DNA from: Neobacillus driksii
GTDB taxonomy: Bacteria; Bacillota; Bacilli; Bacillales; Cytobacillaceae
Length of the DNA stretch: 64,000 bases
Assembly (NCBI RefSeq): GCF_013409995.1
Contig: NZ_JACCBX010000014.1
Location: 103,417-167,416, forward strand
Reading direction: 5' to 3'
The notes under the pieces are model-generated. The model was not told where the DNA came from, made no database searches, and was given only the letters and a program-made list of their open reading frames with translations. A program made the translations under genes and the position numbers. Each line of letters opens with the position of its first letter. Positions within the stretch are counted from its first letter, which is position 1. Shown here in pieces: positions 9,248-16,775 of the stretch.

Positions 9248-9398
9248 AGAGGTAAAATGTTTTTCCATAAGAAACCCGATGGCCGATGTTGGCTTGCATA
9301 TTAAGTGAATTCTTTGGACTTCCAGAAAGAAGAAGGGTAAGCTTTTACAAAGAGATTCTCTAGTAGATTTTTTGAAGATTACTATTAGTAGTTAGCGA

Positions 9399-9431
9399 AG
9401 CCTCCTTGGTAACTTCGAAGGGGGCTTTTTT
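9399..9431 (+). terminator. Rho-independent terminator of the phn operon
   Basis: The 9-bp stem AGCCTCCTT / AAGGGGGCT (with a G-T pair) has a 10-base loop and is followed by T residues. Nearly the same module recurs at 13454-13487. Confidence 0.85.
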
Positions 9432-9456
9432 GCCGGAATAGCCAAGGGTAGCCATG

Positions 9457-9506
9457 GGGACGGTTCTTTTGGACAGGAATAATCAAAAAACCGCGAGAAC
9501 CGTCCC
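9457..9506. repeat. Dispersed inverted-repeat element, copy 1
   Basis: Arms GGGACGGTTCT and AGAACCGTCCC (11 bp, perfect) enclose about 28 bases including aaaaaaccgcg. A related full copy is at 12131-12192 and half copies are at 11004-11030 and 16204-16230. No coding capacity; a REP or MITE-like short element. Confidence 0.75.
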
Positions 9507-9601
9507 TGTGACTTCTGACTTTTATGCTATCAAAATTCCAGGATTATACTTTATAATATTCATGTTCAACTATTTTAAAATAGAATTTGGGGGCACATTA
9601 A

Positions 9602-10951
9602 ATGGGGAAATGTATTGGAATGCTTTTGTCTTTTGTTTTACTTTTTGGCATTAGTCTGCCTGCTGTATTTGCGGAAGGTCCAGGTGGGCAAGAAGAAAAT
9701 AGCGGATTTGGTGAGCAAGAACCTAACGATGCTATGGCTACAGCAAATGTAATTTTGAAGGAAGGGAATGTATCGGGTTCACTTAATAATACTGATACTG
9801 ATTCTTTCAAAGTTTCGATTCCGAACAAAGGCTTATTTTCTTTATACGGAACAACTTTTTCCTATGAAGTAGGAGCAGAAATTAATATGTATGATGATCA
9901 AGGTGAAAAATTAGAATCCGCCTGTGAGTCGTTCACTGAATATGGGAGTTTCTATTGTGAGCAGACATTAGATCCTGGAACCTACTATATTAAGCTTAAT
10001 TCGGTTAATGATACACAAAATTACGGAATAGATTACGAGTTTATTACCTTTGTAACTGAACCAGGAGTACAAAGAATTAGCGGTGAAACAAGATATGACA
10101 CTGCAACGAATATTGCAAATGACGGCTGGTCTGGGGGTGCCTCTGAAATTGTTCTAGCCACTGGACAGAATTTTCCGGACGCACTAGCAGCCGGGCCGCT
10201 TGCTTATAGTTTAAGTGCTCCTATTCTTTTGACAACCAAGGACGTCTTGCCGAAATCTGTTATTCAATTTATTCAAGATAAAGGTGTCAATAAAGTAACC
10301 ATTATTGGTGGAAATGAGGCAGTATCATTACAAGTTGAGAGCTATCTGCGCAATTCGCTTAAATTGGAAATTTATCGTATTTCCGGCAATGACCGTTTTG
10401 AGACAGCTGCTAAAATAGCTGATGAACTGCCTGAAAGCTATGAAGCAAGGGCTATCGTAGTTAATGGCAGAAACTATCCTGATGCACTTTCAGCTTCTTC
10501 ATATGCTGCACAGAACGGTTTTCCAATCCTTTTAACAGAAAGTGATAGGCTGCCTGCAGTAACAGCTGAAATGCTTTCAGGTGTGGAAATGACTACGGTA
10601 GTCGGAGGAACTCAAGTAATTTCAGATACAGTCTTTAATCAGCTTCCAGACCCGGAAAGAATAAGCGGAAAAGACCGTTACGAAACTTCTGCCAAAATGG
10701 CAGAATTAGTACCAAGTCCTTCTAGTTTTGTTGCGACCGGAACTAACTTTGCTGACGCATTATCAGGGTCAGTCTTAGCTGCTATGTATGGGGAGCCCAT
10801 TATCCTTACACGTCCAACAGGGCTTTCAGAAGAGGCTAAAGCATTCTTCAATTATTATGGTGTCATGAATTATACTATACTAGGCGGTACATCAGCTGTA
10901 GGCAGCGAGGTAGAACAAGAACTTTGGAATATCGCTAACTCACAACTATAA
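9602..10951 (+). CDS. Secreted protein with PPC-like domain and three cell-wall-binding type 2 repeats
   Basis: A 449-residue exported protein. A Sec signal peptide ends near AVFA (about residue 24). An N-terminal domain beginning EQEPNDAMATANVI resembles bacterial pre-peptidase C-terminal (PPC) domains. Three CW_binding_2 (PF04122) repeats follow, each opening with a RISG motif: RISGETRYDTA, RISGNDRFETA and RISGKDRYETS. This fold binds the Gram-positive wall non-covalently. There is no visible catalytic domain, so a wall-associated adhesin or scaffold role is an inference. It is a single gene with GGGGGC upstream of the ATG and its own terminator; it is not part of the phn operon. Confidence 0.9.
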   Translation: MGKCIGMLLSFVLLFGISLPAVFAEGPGGQEENSGFGEQEPNDAMATANVILKEGNVSGSLNNTDTDSFKVSIPNKGLFSLYGTTFSYEVGAEINMYDDQGEKLESACESFTEYGSFYCEQTLDPGTYYIKLNSVNDTQNYGIDYEFITFVTEPGVQRISGETRYDTATNIANDGWSGGASEIVLATGQNFPDALAAGPLAYSLSAPILLTTKDVLPKSVIQFIQDKGVNKVTIIGGNEAVSLQVESYLRNSLKLEIYRISGNDRFETAAKIADELPESYEARAIVVNGRNYPDALSASSYAAQNGFPILLTESDRLPAVTAEMLSGVEMTTVVGGTQVISDTVFNQLPDPERISGKDRYETSAKMAELVPSPSSFVATGTNFADALSGSVLAAMYGEPIILTRPTGLSEEAKAFFNYYGVMNYTILGGTSAVGSEVEQELWNIANSQL

Positions 10952-10960
10952 ACAAAACAG

Positions 10961-10990
10961 AAGCAGGGGATATATGTCTCCTGTTTTTTG
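10961..10990 (+). terminator. Terminator after the cell-wall-binding gene
   Basis: The stem CAGGGGA / TCTCCTG has a short tatatg loop, followed by TTTTTTG. Confidence 0.8.
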
Positions 10991-11000
10991 TTATGGAAAA

Positions 11001-11030
11001 CCAAGGGGACGGTTCTTATGGCGGGGTTTA
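11001..11030. repeat. Dispersed GGGGACGGTTCT repeat, half copy
   Basis: ccaaggggacggttcttatg then gcgggg matches the left half of the elements at 9457 and 12131; the right arm is missing. Confidence 0.6.
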
Positions 11031-11093
11031 GAAATAATAGTATCTAGTTTTGATTCCTAATGATTAACCGATAATATGGGTTCAATATTCTTG

Positions 11094-12011
11094 CTATTCC
11101 TCCAATGCATTAATAGCGTCAAGCATTTCAATGGAAGAATCAAAATAATCCTGTTCAACAGCTACAAAACGTGCGTTTGGATCTTGGTGCAGGGCTTCAA
11201 AGTACTCCTCATTTTCAAATGATATGAACGCATCTCTTAAAGCTTCTTTGAAATCTTCTGGTAAATCCCCGCGAACCATATAGGAAGCACCGGGAAAATC
11301 TTGTGTACGACCAATTTCCTTGATGTCACCTTCCTTTATGGTTCCGGATGCAATCATACCGTCGACCACACTTGCCGCAACTGCGGCTGCCTCAAAGTCT
11401 CTCATTTTTACGCCCATGAGACTATTTTGATGTGATTTAGAAAAGGTAACATTTTCGAAAAAGTAGCCTGACTGCTCAACCAAATCTGGATTAAGGTCAA
11501 ATTTTTGAACCAACGTTCCCTTTGGGTAAAAATAGCCTGATGAAGAATCGGAATTTACAAACGCAAAGTGCGTTCCTTTTAAATCTCCTATACTGTTAAT
11601 TTCTGTATTATGGCTTTGAGTGATAAACGCCGTATAATTGTTCTGTTTGTCTGTTGGTTTTTGAGGAGAGACCAACAATTCCGCTTCCGCACGTTTATTC
11701 GCTTGATAATAACTCAAAGGACTACCAAGCATTATATCTAATTTCCCACTGGCCATCGCTTCACTTCCAACAAAGTAGCTGCCCTTAAGCTCGTTCACTT
11801 CAATTCCTAATTCTTTAGATAGATGTTCTCTCAACAGTGTGTGTAAAGAATCCGCGTTCGGATTGTTTTCATTTGGTTTTTGAACCAACGTAATTTCTTC
11901 GGGCCACTCTTTTTCAGACCAAGATGCTGAACTTCCATCAGTCCCACACACAGCCAAAGTGGATACAAGTCCTACTGTTAGAAAGAATTTTGATAATCTT
12001 TTTTTTATCAT
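11094..12011 (-). CDS. Orphan PhnD-like ABC substrate-binding protein
   Basis: A 305-residue exported binding protein of the PhnD/phosphate-phosphonate family (PF12974 type): VGSEAMASGKLDIMLGSP, the serine-rich binding loop FVNSDSSSGYFYP, and FSKSHQNSLMGVKMRDFEAAAVA. The N-terminus is a signal sequence with an imperfect lipobox (TLAVC, Cys22). AAAAGGAGAG precedes the ATG. No ATPase or permease is adjacent, unlike phnD at 5755. It may serve the phn importer at a distance or bind another oxyanion such as phosphite; the ligand is unknown. The gene is transcribed alone, divergently from the Fur-controlled gene at 12417. Confidence 0.8.
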   Translation of the reverse strand: MIKKRLSKFFLTVGLVSTLAVCGTDGSSASWSEKEWPEEITLVQKPNENNPNADSLHTLLREHLSKELGIEVNELKGSYFVGSEAMASGKLDIMLGSPLSYYQANKRAEAELLVSPQKPTDKQNNYTAFITQSHNTEINSIGDLKGTHFAFVNSDSSSGYFYPKGTLVQKFDLNPDLVEQSGYFFENVTFSKSHQNSLMGVKMRDFEAAAVAASVVDGMIASGTIKEGDIKEIGRTQDFPGASYMVRGDLPEDFKEALRDAFISFENEEYFEALHQDPNARFVAVEQDYFDSSIEMLDAINALEE

Positions 12012-12130
12012 TTTGTCTCTCTCCTTTTAGTCGTATTTCACTTTTATACAACTAACACAAGAGTAATATAACAAGAGATTGTAAAGTTGGTATTTTCCTA
12101 GTGTAAAGATTCCGAAAATTAAATGGGAAC

Positions 12131-12192
12131 TAGCCATAGGACGGTCCTTGTGGCCGGGATTAACAAAAAAAACCGCGAGAACCGTCCCCATG
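12131..12192. repeat. Dispersed inverted-repeat element, copy 2
   Basis: It shares gccat..ggacggt.ct, gggattaacaaaaaaaaccg and cgagaaccgtcccca with copy 1 at 9457. The left arm has diverged (GGACGGTCCT), so the palindrome is imperfect. It sits in the divergent intergenic space, upstream of the Fur-controlled promoter. Confidence 0.7.
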
Positions 12193-12232
12193 TATCTATC
12201 CCCACCAGATGAAAATAATTCTCAATTACCTA

Positions 12233-12261
12233 TTGACATAATTTGTCTGAAAATATAATAT
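12233..12261 (+). promoter_or_regulatory. Sigma-A promoter of the siderophore-binding gene
   Basis: TTGACA at 12233-12238, 17 bases, then TAATAT at 12256-12261. The Fur box follows within the expected start region. Confidence 0.65.
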
Positions 12262-12270
12262 AGTTAATGT

Positions 12271-12289
12271 GATAATGATAATCATTTTC
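12271..12289. promoter_or_regulatory. Fur box
   Basis: GATAATGATAATCATTTTC matches the classical 19-bp Fur consensus at 18 of 19 positions. It lies just downstream of the -10 element, so iron-loaded Fur would block transcription. Confidence 0.85.
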
Positions 12290-12416
12290 AGTTAAACAAA
12301 AATCAGAAGGGCTGATAACCAGTTATAACCGGTATCAGAAATGCTCTATAGGACCTACACAAACAGTTTTACATATTTATTTGGTTAAAATTATTTGATA
12401 AAAGGGGACAAATAGG

Positions 12417-13376
12417 ATGATAAAGTTACGTTTTATTTCTTTAATTTTCACATTGATTTTCTTATTAGCAGCGTGCGGGAGCACAGAGGAAGCAAGTAAA
12501 TCTTCTGGTTCTGAAGGAGAGAAAACAGAAGAAAAAGCAAAAGAAGTTACAATTACTCATAAATATGGAGAAGTTACGATTGAAAAGAACCCTGATAAAG
12601 TAGTTGTATTTGATTTTGGAGTACTTGATGCATTAGATACATTGGGTGTCGAAATAGCCGCTCTTCCACAAGCGATCGTACCTAAGACGTTAGAGAAGTA
12701 TGCAGGTTCCGAATATACAAATGTTGGGAGCTTAAAAGAACCTGACTTTGAAGCGCTTCACGAACTACAGCCAGATGTTATTTTCATTTCATCTAGACAA
12801 GCAGAGCTCTATGATCAATTTGCAGAAATTGCTCCAACGGTATTTGTAGAAGTTGATTATGCAAACTATATGGACTCACTTGAAAAGAATTTCAAACTCT
12901 TAGCTGAAGTTTTTGAAAAGGAAGAGGCACTTGATGAAAAAATGAATGAGCTAAAAGCAAGTATTGAAGCGTTAAATAAAGAAGCAACTGCCTCTGACAG
13001 CAAAGCATTAATTTTATTGGCGAATGAAGGAAAAGTAAGTGCCTTTGGTCCAGCATCACGCTATGGATTTGTACATGACGTGTTTGGTTTCAAAGCAGTA
13101 GACGAAAATCTTGAAATTTCACAGCACGGCCAAAGTATCACGTTTGAATATATTTTAGAAAAAAATCCAGATGTTCTATTTGTTATTGACCGCTCTGCCG
13201 CAGTTGGTGGGGAAGTAGCAGCAAAAGATACCCTTGAAAATGACTTAGTAAAGAAAACAAATGCGTATAAAAATGGTAAGATTGTCTACTTAGACGCAGT
13301 GAACTGGTATATTGCAGGAAATGGTATTACTTCTACACAATCCATGGTAGAAGAAGTGAAAGCAGCATTAGAATAG
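12417..13376 (+). CDS. Iron-siderophore-binding lipoprotein (YclQ-like)
   Basis: A 319-residue binding protein of the FatB/YclQ branch. The signal peptide ends in lipobox LAAC (Cys20). KVVVFDFGVLDALDTLG, VGSLKEPDFEALHELQPDVIFIS, SAFGPASRYGFVHDVFG and DVLFVIDR follow the B. subtilis petrobactin-binding YclQ closely, so a catecholate siderophore such as petrobactin is the likely ligand (inferred). A strong Fur box controls it. The permease and ATPase genes (yclNOP equivalents) are not adjacent. The start ATG follows aaaggggac. Confidence 0.88.
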   Translation: MIKLRFISLIFTLIFLLAACGSTEEASKSSGSEGEKTEEKAKEVTITHKYGEVTIEKNPDKVVVFDFGVLDALDTLGVEIAALPQAIVPKTLEKYAGSEYTNVGSLKEPDFEALHELQPDVIFISSRQAELYDQFAEIAPTVFVEVDYANYMDSLEKNFKLLAEVFEKEEALDEKMNELKASIEALNKEATASDSKALILLANEGKVSAFGPASRYGFVHDVFGFKAVDENLEISQHGQSITFEYILEKNPDVLFVIDRSAAVGGEVAAKDTLENDLVKKTNAYKNGKIVYLDAVNWYIAGNGITSTQSMVEEVKAALE

Positions 13377-13406
13377 AAGGACCGCAGGTAGTATGGTCCG
13401 GCGCTA

Positions 13407-13429
13407 AATCTTCATTTTTTTTGAAGATT
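13407..13429. other. Hairpin with T-rich loop downstream of the siderophore-binding gene
   Basis: AATCTTCA / TGAAGATT with a T7 loop. The same ttttttgaagatta stretch precedes the phn terminator at about 9370. Confidence 0.5.
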
Positions 13430-13452
13430 AATAGTCTTGATAGTTGTAAGCA

Positions 13453-13487
13453 AAGCCCCTTTTGTAACATTCGAAGGGGGCTTTTTT
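13453..13487 (+). terminator. Terminator, near copy of the phn operon terminator
   Basis: The stem AGCCCCTT / AAGGGGGCT with loop ttgtaacattcg is followed by TTTTT. It probably terminates the siderophore-binding gene. Confidence 0.8.
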
Positions 13488-13532
13488 CTTGGACTATACA
13501 TTATAAAAAATTGTTGAAGAGTAAAAGGAATT

Positions 13533-13862
13533 TTGTTTTTTTTGTTAAACTTTATAAATTTGTTTTCAGACCGATGCAGGGTGGTGCTCAGGGTAGTGCC
13601 TGTCACCTCTTTTTTAGAATTTTTTGGTAACTACTTGATTGTTGGCCCTGCTACATTGTTTGTTTTGCCCTTAACACTTATCAGTTATAGTTTTCTCTAT
13701 TTCTATCAAAGAAATTTTGTATTCAAACGTTTACACCTTAAAATTCGTAAAAATCTAGTAGGCTTTATATTTTACTTTCTTTGCTACCAAATGATTATGT
13801 CTCCCGTATCTGTTTATGGTTATCTTCAAGAGTTTTTTAAATTTAAAAGAAAATGGAAGTAA
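13533..13862 (+). pseudogene. C-terminal remnant of a membrane glycosyltransferase (GT2-like)
   Basis: An open frame of up to 109 residues. Its second half (NYLIVGPATLFVLPLTLISY onward, ending YQMIMSPVSVYGYLQEFF and KRKWK) resembles the C-terminal membrane tail of processive family 2 glycosyltransferases. The catalytic domain is absent and there is no convincing ribosome binding site. The first 20 codons run over unrelated repeat sequence. Copies of AGTGCCTGTCACC lie at 13595-13607 (inside the frame) and at 13863-13875 (just after the stop), bracketing the recognisable part. I read it as a gene fragment left by rearrangement; a small membrane protein cannot be excluded. Confidence 0.5.
13595..13607. 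repeat. GTGCCTGTCACC dispersed repeat
   Basis: AGTGCCTGTCACC. Other copies are at 13863, 16180 and 42234; the related palindrome GGTGCCAGGCACC is at 16247 and 20962. Confidence 0.65.
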
Positions 13863-13875
13863 AGTGCCTGTCACC
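13863..13875. repeat. GTGCCTGTCACC dispersed repeat
   Basis: Identical to the copy at 13595; together they flank the glycosyltransferase remnant. Confidence 0.65.
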
Positions 13876-13890
13876 CCCGTAATAGAACAA

Positions 13891-13921
13891 AAGACCCCAC
13901 CTGCTAGGTGGGGATTTCTTT
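13891..13921. terminator. Terminator downstream of the MFS efflux gene
   Basis: Perfect stem CCCCACC / GGTGGGG with a 5-base loop. On the - strand it is followed by TCTTTTGTT, and on the + strand by ATTTCTTTT, so it may work both ways. Confidence 0.75.
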
Positions 13922-13929
13922 TGGTAGTT

Positions 13930-15438
13930 TTACTGTGCAGCAGGCTTGATTTGTCTGTTGCCCTGCTGTTCTAACTTTCTAACGACTTCTTCACTTGTAT
14001 CCACGCGTTTAACGAATAGGGCTAAAACAAGAGCCACGATGTTAATCGCTAATGTCACATAGAATGAATATTGAATCCCCGCTAATAATGCCTGCTGCGT
14101 TAATAAGGCAGTTGAGGCTTCTGTTAGAGTTGTTGGATCAATACCAGCCATAAGGCTTTTAGCTTCTGTTTTTGTAACGGAGTTCATGATCGTTACGAGA
14201 ACTGCTGTCCCGATGGAACCAGATACTTGTTGAGCTGTATTGTTAACCGCTGTACCATGCGGATTTAACATAGTTGGTAATTGGTTTAAACCATTTGTCA
14301 TAATCGGCATCATGACCATGGACATCCCTAACATACGTAATGTGTAGACAAGAATAATATAGGTGTAGCTAGAATCGAATTGTAAATGCGCCAGCATATA
14401 AGTAGAAACGCCGGTAACGGTCAGTCCGATTACTCCTAATATACGTGGACCAAATTTATCGAAAAGTTTACCTGTGATTGGCGACATGATCCCCATTACA
14501 ATCGCACCTGGAAGCATCATTAACCCTGAATTAAGTGGTGAAATCTCGCGAACATTTTGTACATATGCAGGTGTTAAAATCATACCTGAGAACATAGCTA
14601 TTGCGTTGACAATCGCAATGACAGATCCAAGTGCAAACATTGGATATTTATAAACACGTAAATCTAATAATGGCTGATCCATCTTTAATTGACGAATAAT
14701 AAAAGCGATTAAGGCAATACCACCAACGATAATTGTGGTTAAGACGATGGTATCGTCCCAGCCGTCTGAGCTTGCTGAACTAACACCGTAGAGTAATCCG
14801 CCAAAACCGATGGACGATAATACCACTGAAAGGTAATCAAGTGTGGCATTTTTGTTTTGTTCCATTACATTTTCAAGCTTCCAAACAGCCAATAATAAAC
14901 TAATGATGGCTAATGGTAAAATCATTTCAAACAGTAGGCGCCAGTCGTAGTATTCTACGATGTAACCGGAAAGAGTCGGTCCGATGGCTGGTGCTGTAAT
15001 CATAACCAAACCGAAGATTCCCATTGCTGTACCACGTTTATCACGTGGGAAGCTAACTAACATAATGTTCATTAATAAAGGTCCCATAACCGAAGAACCG
15101 GCTGCCTGAATCATGCGTCCAGAGAGTAAAAGACCAAAGTTTGGTGCAAAAGCTGCTAGTGCTGTACCTAGCGTGAAGAGCACCATGGATGATATGAATA
15201 AACTGCGATTCGAAAAGCGTGTGATTAAAAAGGCTGATGCTGGAATTAAGATCCCGCTGACAAGCATATAGCCTGTAGCTAACCACTGAACGGTGGAATA
15301 ATCTTTGATTTCTAAATCGACCATAATCGATGGAAGTGCCACGTTTAAGAGCGAGTTATTTAAAAAAGAAACAAATGCTCCAACGAATAATATTGCAATC
15401 ATTAAATATGGTGGTTTCTTTTGTAAGGATGTATCCAT
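13930..15438 (-). CDS. MFS multidrug efflux transporter, DHA2 (EmrB/QacA) family
   Basis: A 502-residue integral membrane protein with about 14 hydrophobic segments, the size and topology of the 14-TM DHA2 drug:H+ antiporters. Motifs include FVSFLNNSLLNVALPSI (motif D1 region), TGYMLVSGILIPASAFLI, and the motif C-like MITAPAIGPTLSGYIVEY in TM5. GGGAG precedes the ATG. It lies 19 bases downstream of a TetR gene on the same strand, an arrangement like lmrA-lmrB of B. subtilis, so expression is probably induced when the repressor binds a toxic ligand. The substrate is unknown. Confidence 0.92.
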   Translation of the reverse strand: MDTSLQKKPPYLMIAILFVGAFVSFLNNSLLNVALPSIMVDLEIKDYSTVQWLATGYMLVSGILIPASAFLITRFSNRSLFISSMVLFTLGTALAAFAPNFGLLLSGRMIQAAGSSVMGPLLMNIMLVSFPRDKRGTAMGIFGLVMITAPAIGPTLSGYIVEYYDWRLLFEMILPLAIISLLLAVWKLENVMEQNKNATLDYLSVVLSSIGFGGLLYGVSSASSDGWDDTIVLTTIIVGGIALIAFIIRQLKMDQPLLDLRVYKYPMFALGSVIAIVNAIAMFSGMILTPAYVQNVREISPLNSGLMMLPGAIVMGIMSPITGKLFDKFGPRILGVIGLTVTGVSTYMLAHLQFDSSYTYIILVYTLRMLGMSMVMMPIMTNGLNQLPTMLNPHGTAVNNTAQQVSGSIGTAVLVTIMNSVTKTEAKSLMAGIDPTTLTEASTALLTQQALLAGIQYSFYVTLAINIVALVLALFVKRVDTSEEVVRKLEQQGNRQIKPAAQ

Positions 15439-15457
15439 ATATTTTTTTCTCCCATTT

Positions 15458-16072
15458 CTAATTTTTTTGCAAGCCTCTTTTTAGAAGGTCTATCTGTACG
15501 AGATAATTTTTAAGCGCTTCTTCATCGCTATATTCTTTAACGAACAGTTGAACAAGGTTTTGAAAGGTGACGCCCATCAGAATTTTTAATACATGATGTA
15601 GTTCCTGTTCATCATGAACATTCAATTTGCTTGTATCAATTAATTTGATGGTATTAAAATATTGCGTTTTCTGAGTTTCCTCATAAACATCATTTGCTAA
15701 GGTTTTTTCATGTTTATAGTTCATATTTAAATAAACATTTTTGAAGAAGTTTTTGTGTTCTTGATCTCGATGAACCTCGAGCATAAATTGAAAGGTAGCA
15801 ATAAACGTCTCAAATAAATCTCCATTTTTGTCCATAAGAACGGAAATAAATCGTCGATTACTTTTTTCCGCTAATTGATTTAGCAAGTAATAAAATAAAT
15901 CCTCTTTGTCTTCGAAATATTGATAAAAGCTGCCCCTAGGGATTCCAGCACTTTTGATAATATTAGCAACGGATGCTTCATGTAACGGAACTCTAGAAAA
16001 TTCCTTTTTAGCAGCCACAATTAAAGTTTCCTGTTTATCCTTCGATAAGTGAAAATACGTTTGTTTTGGCAT
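15458..16072 (-). CDS. TetR-family repressor of the efflux operon
   Basis: A 204-residue regulator. The N-terminal helix-turn-helix reads ASVANIIKSAGIPRGSFYQY then FEDKEDLFYYLL, a textbook TetR DNA-binding domain; the C-terminal two-thirds is a divergent ligand/dimer domain. I chose the start MPKQTYF (ATG 16072) because AGGAG lies 7 bases upstream. A longer frame would run through the first operator at 16095, which argues against it. Three TGACAnnnTGTCA palindromes upstream are the probable autoregulatory operators. It is cotranscribed with the MFS gene. Confidence 0.92.
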   Translation of the reverse strand: MPKQTYFHLSKDKQETLIVAAKKEFSRVPLHEASVANIIKSAGIPRGSFYQYFEDKEDLFYYLLNQLAEKSNRRFISVLMDKNGDLFETFIATFQFMLEVHRDQEHKNFFKNVYLNMNYKHEKTLANDVYEETQKTQYFNTIKLIDTSKLNVHDEQELHHVLKILMGVTFQNLVQLFVKEYSDEEALKNYLVQIDLLKRGLQKN

Positions 16073-16094
16073 ATTCATTCTCCTATCTGCAATG

Positions 16095-16174
16095 TGACAC
16101 CGTGTCACAACTGAGTACTAACAGATTATAGGTGACACCATGTCATAAGTCGACAAAAAAGTGACATCATGTCA
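16095..16174. promoter_or_regulatory. Triple TetR operator and leftward promoter
   Basis: There are three 13-bp palindromes: TGACACCGTGTCA (16095-16107), TGACACCATGTCA (16133-16145) and TGACATCATGTCA (16162-16174). A leftward -10 TATAAT (complement of 16125-16130) lies directly beside the middle copy, which would fall between -10 and -35. Repressor binding there should block the tetR-MFS promoter. Confidence 0.8.
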
Positions 16175-16179
16175 TTTTT

Positions 16180-16192
16180 GGTGCCTGTCACC
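16180..16192. repeat. GGTGCCTGTCACC dispersed repeat
   Basis: A copy of the family also seen at 13595, 13863 and 42234. It is followed by a GGGACGGTTCT half copy at 16204-16230 and the palindrome GGTGCCAGGCACC at 16247-16259, so three repeat types cluster here. Confidence 0.65.
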
Positions 16193-16203
16193 TTTTTGAA
16201 AAA

Positions 16204-16259
16204 GCCATAGGGACGGTTCTTTTGGCCTAATCTCATTTAGCAACTTGGTGCCAGGCACC
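16204..16259. repeat. GGGACGGTTCT half copy plus GGTGCCAGGCACC palindrome
   Basis: gccatagggacggttctttt at 16204 matches the left arm of the elements at 9457 and 12131. GGTGCCAGGCACC (13-bp palindrome, 16247-16259) also occurs at 20962-20974. Confidence 0.6.
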
Positions 16260-16352
16260 ATCAAGAAAGTGAGAGTATGACCTATTCTAAAAAGTGACGC
16301 TTTTTCTATGAACCTTCACTATGAATTCCTGCACTAATAAGGAAATCGAAGG

Positions 16353-16582
16353 AACTAATCAAACGATTAGTTAAAATCATAAATTGTTGAAGCATGATAG
16401 AAAAAGTAGACTCGTAGTTTTTATTGGGGTTTTGCTGAAAAATAACAAAAAGCTGACCTTTTCCTTCGACAGATATTTTTCGTGAGAACTGGCTAAAGTT
16501 CGTTTTTAAAAAGGGATAAAACCATATTTAATCAAACGATTAGCTAAGAAAAAATGGCTCGTATATTGCAGTAGAATATCGG
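16353..16582. repeat. TAATCAAACGATTAG repeat region
   Basis: It contains the hairpin AACTAATC-AAAC-GATTAGTT (16353-16372), AGTTCGTTTTTAAAAAGGG (16497-16515), and TAATCAAACGATTAG (16529-16543). The last two recur with identical 32-base spacing at 23416 and 23448, so the regions share an ancestral element. No gene is visible between 16260 and 16680. Confidence 0.6.
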
Positions 16583-16680
16583 TTTTTGGCTAATAGAAAT
16601 CATCCCTTATTGTACAGCTAGTCTTATAGGTTCAGTGACGCTAAATTTTACTAAATAGTTGAAATATTCAATTTAAACAT

Positions 16681-16710
16681 TTGACAAATTTGTAACGATG
16701 ATAATAGAAT
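16681..16710 (+). promoter_or_regulatory. Promoter of the SsuA/ThiY-type ABC operon
   Basis: TTGACA at 16681-16686, an 18-base spacer, then TAGAAT at 16705-16710. Confidence 0.6.
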
Positions 16711-16713
16711 GTA

Positions 16714-16745
16714 TTTGTATATAAAATACTGTTTTGTATATAAAA
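16714..16745. promoter_or_regulatory. Direct repeat TTTGTATATAAAA x2, possible operator
   Basis: Two copies of the near-palindrome TTTGTATATAAAA start 19 bases apart (16714 and 16733), just after the -10 element, in the place of an operator or mRNA leader. The binding factor is unknown. Confidence 0.45.
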
Positions 16746-16775
16746 CAAATAATCTTTTTTCAGGGGGGATTTACT

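Noticed and set aside
9454..9654. A 66-codon frame before the cell-wall-binding gene
   Set aside because: It overlaps the dispersed inverted repeat and the start of the real gene; there is no ribosome binding site.
13412..13630. Overlapping frames of 64 and 69 codons on both strands
   Set aside because: They cross two hairpins and a terminator and lack start signals.
16600..16775. TPP riboswitch before the ThiY-like gene
   Set aside because: No conserved TPP aptamer elements are visible; the leader instead holds the direct repeat TTTGTATATAAAA.
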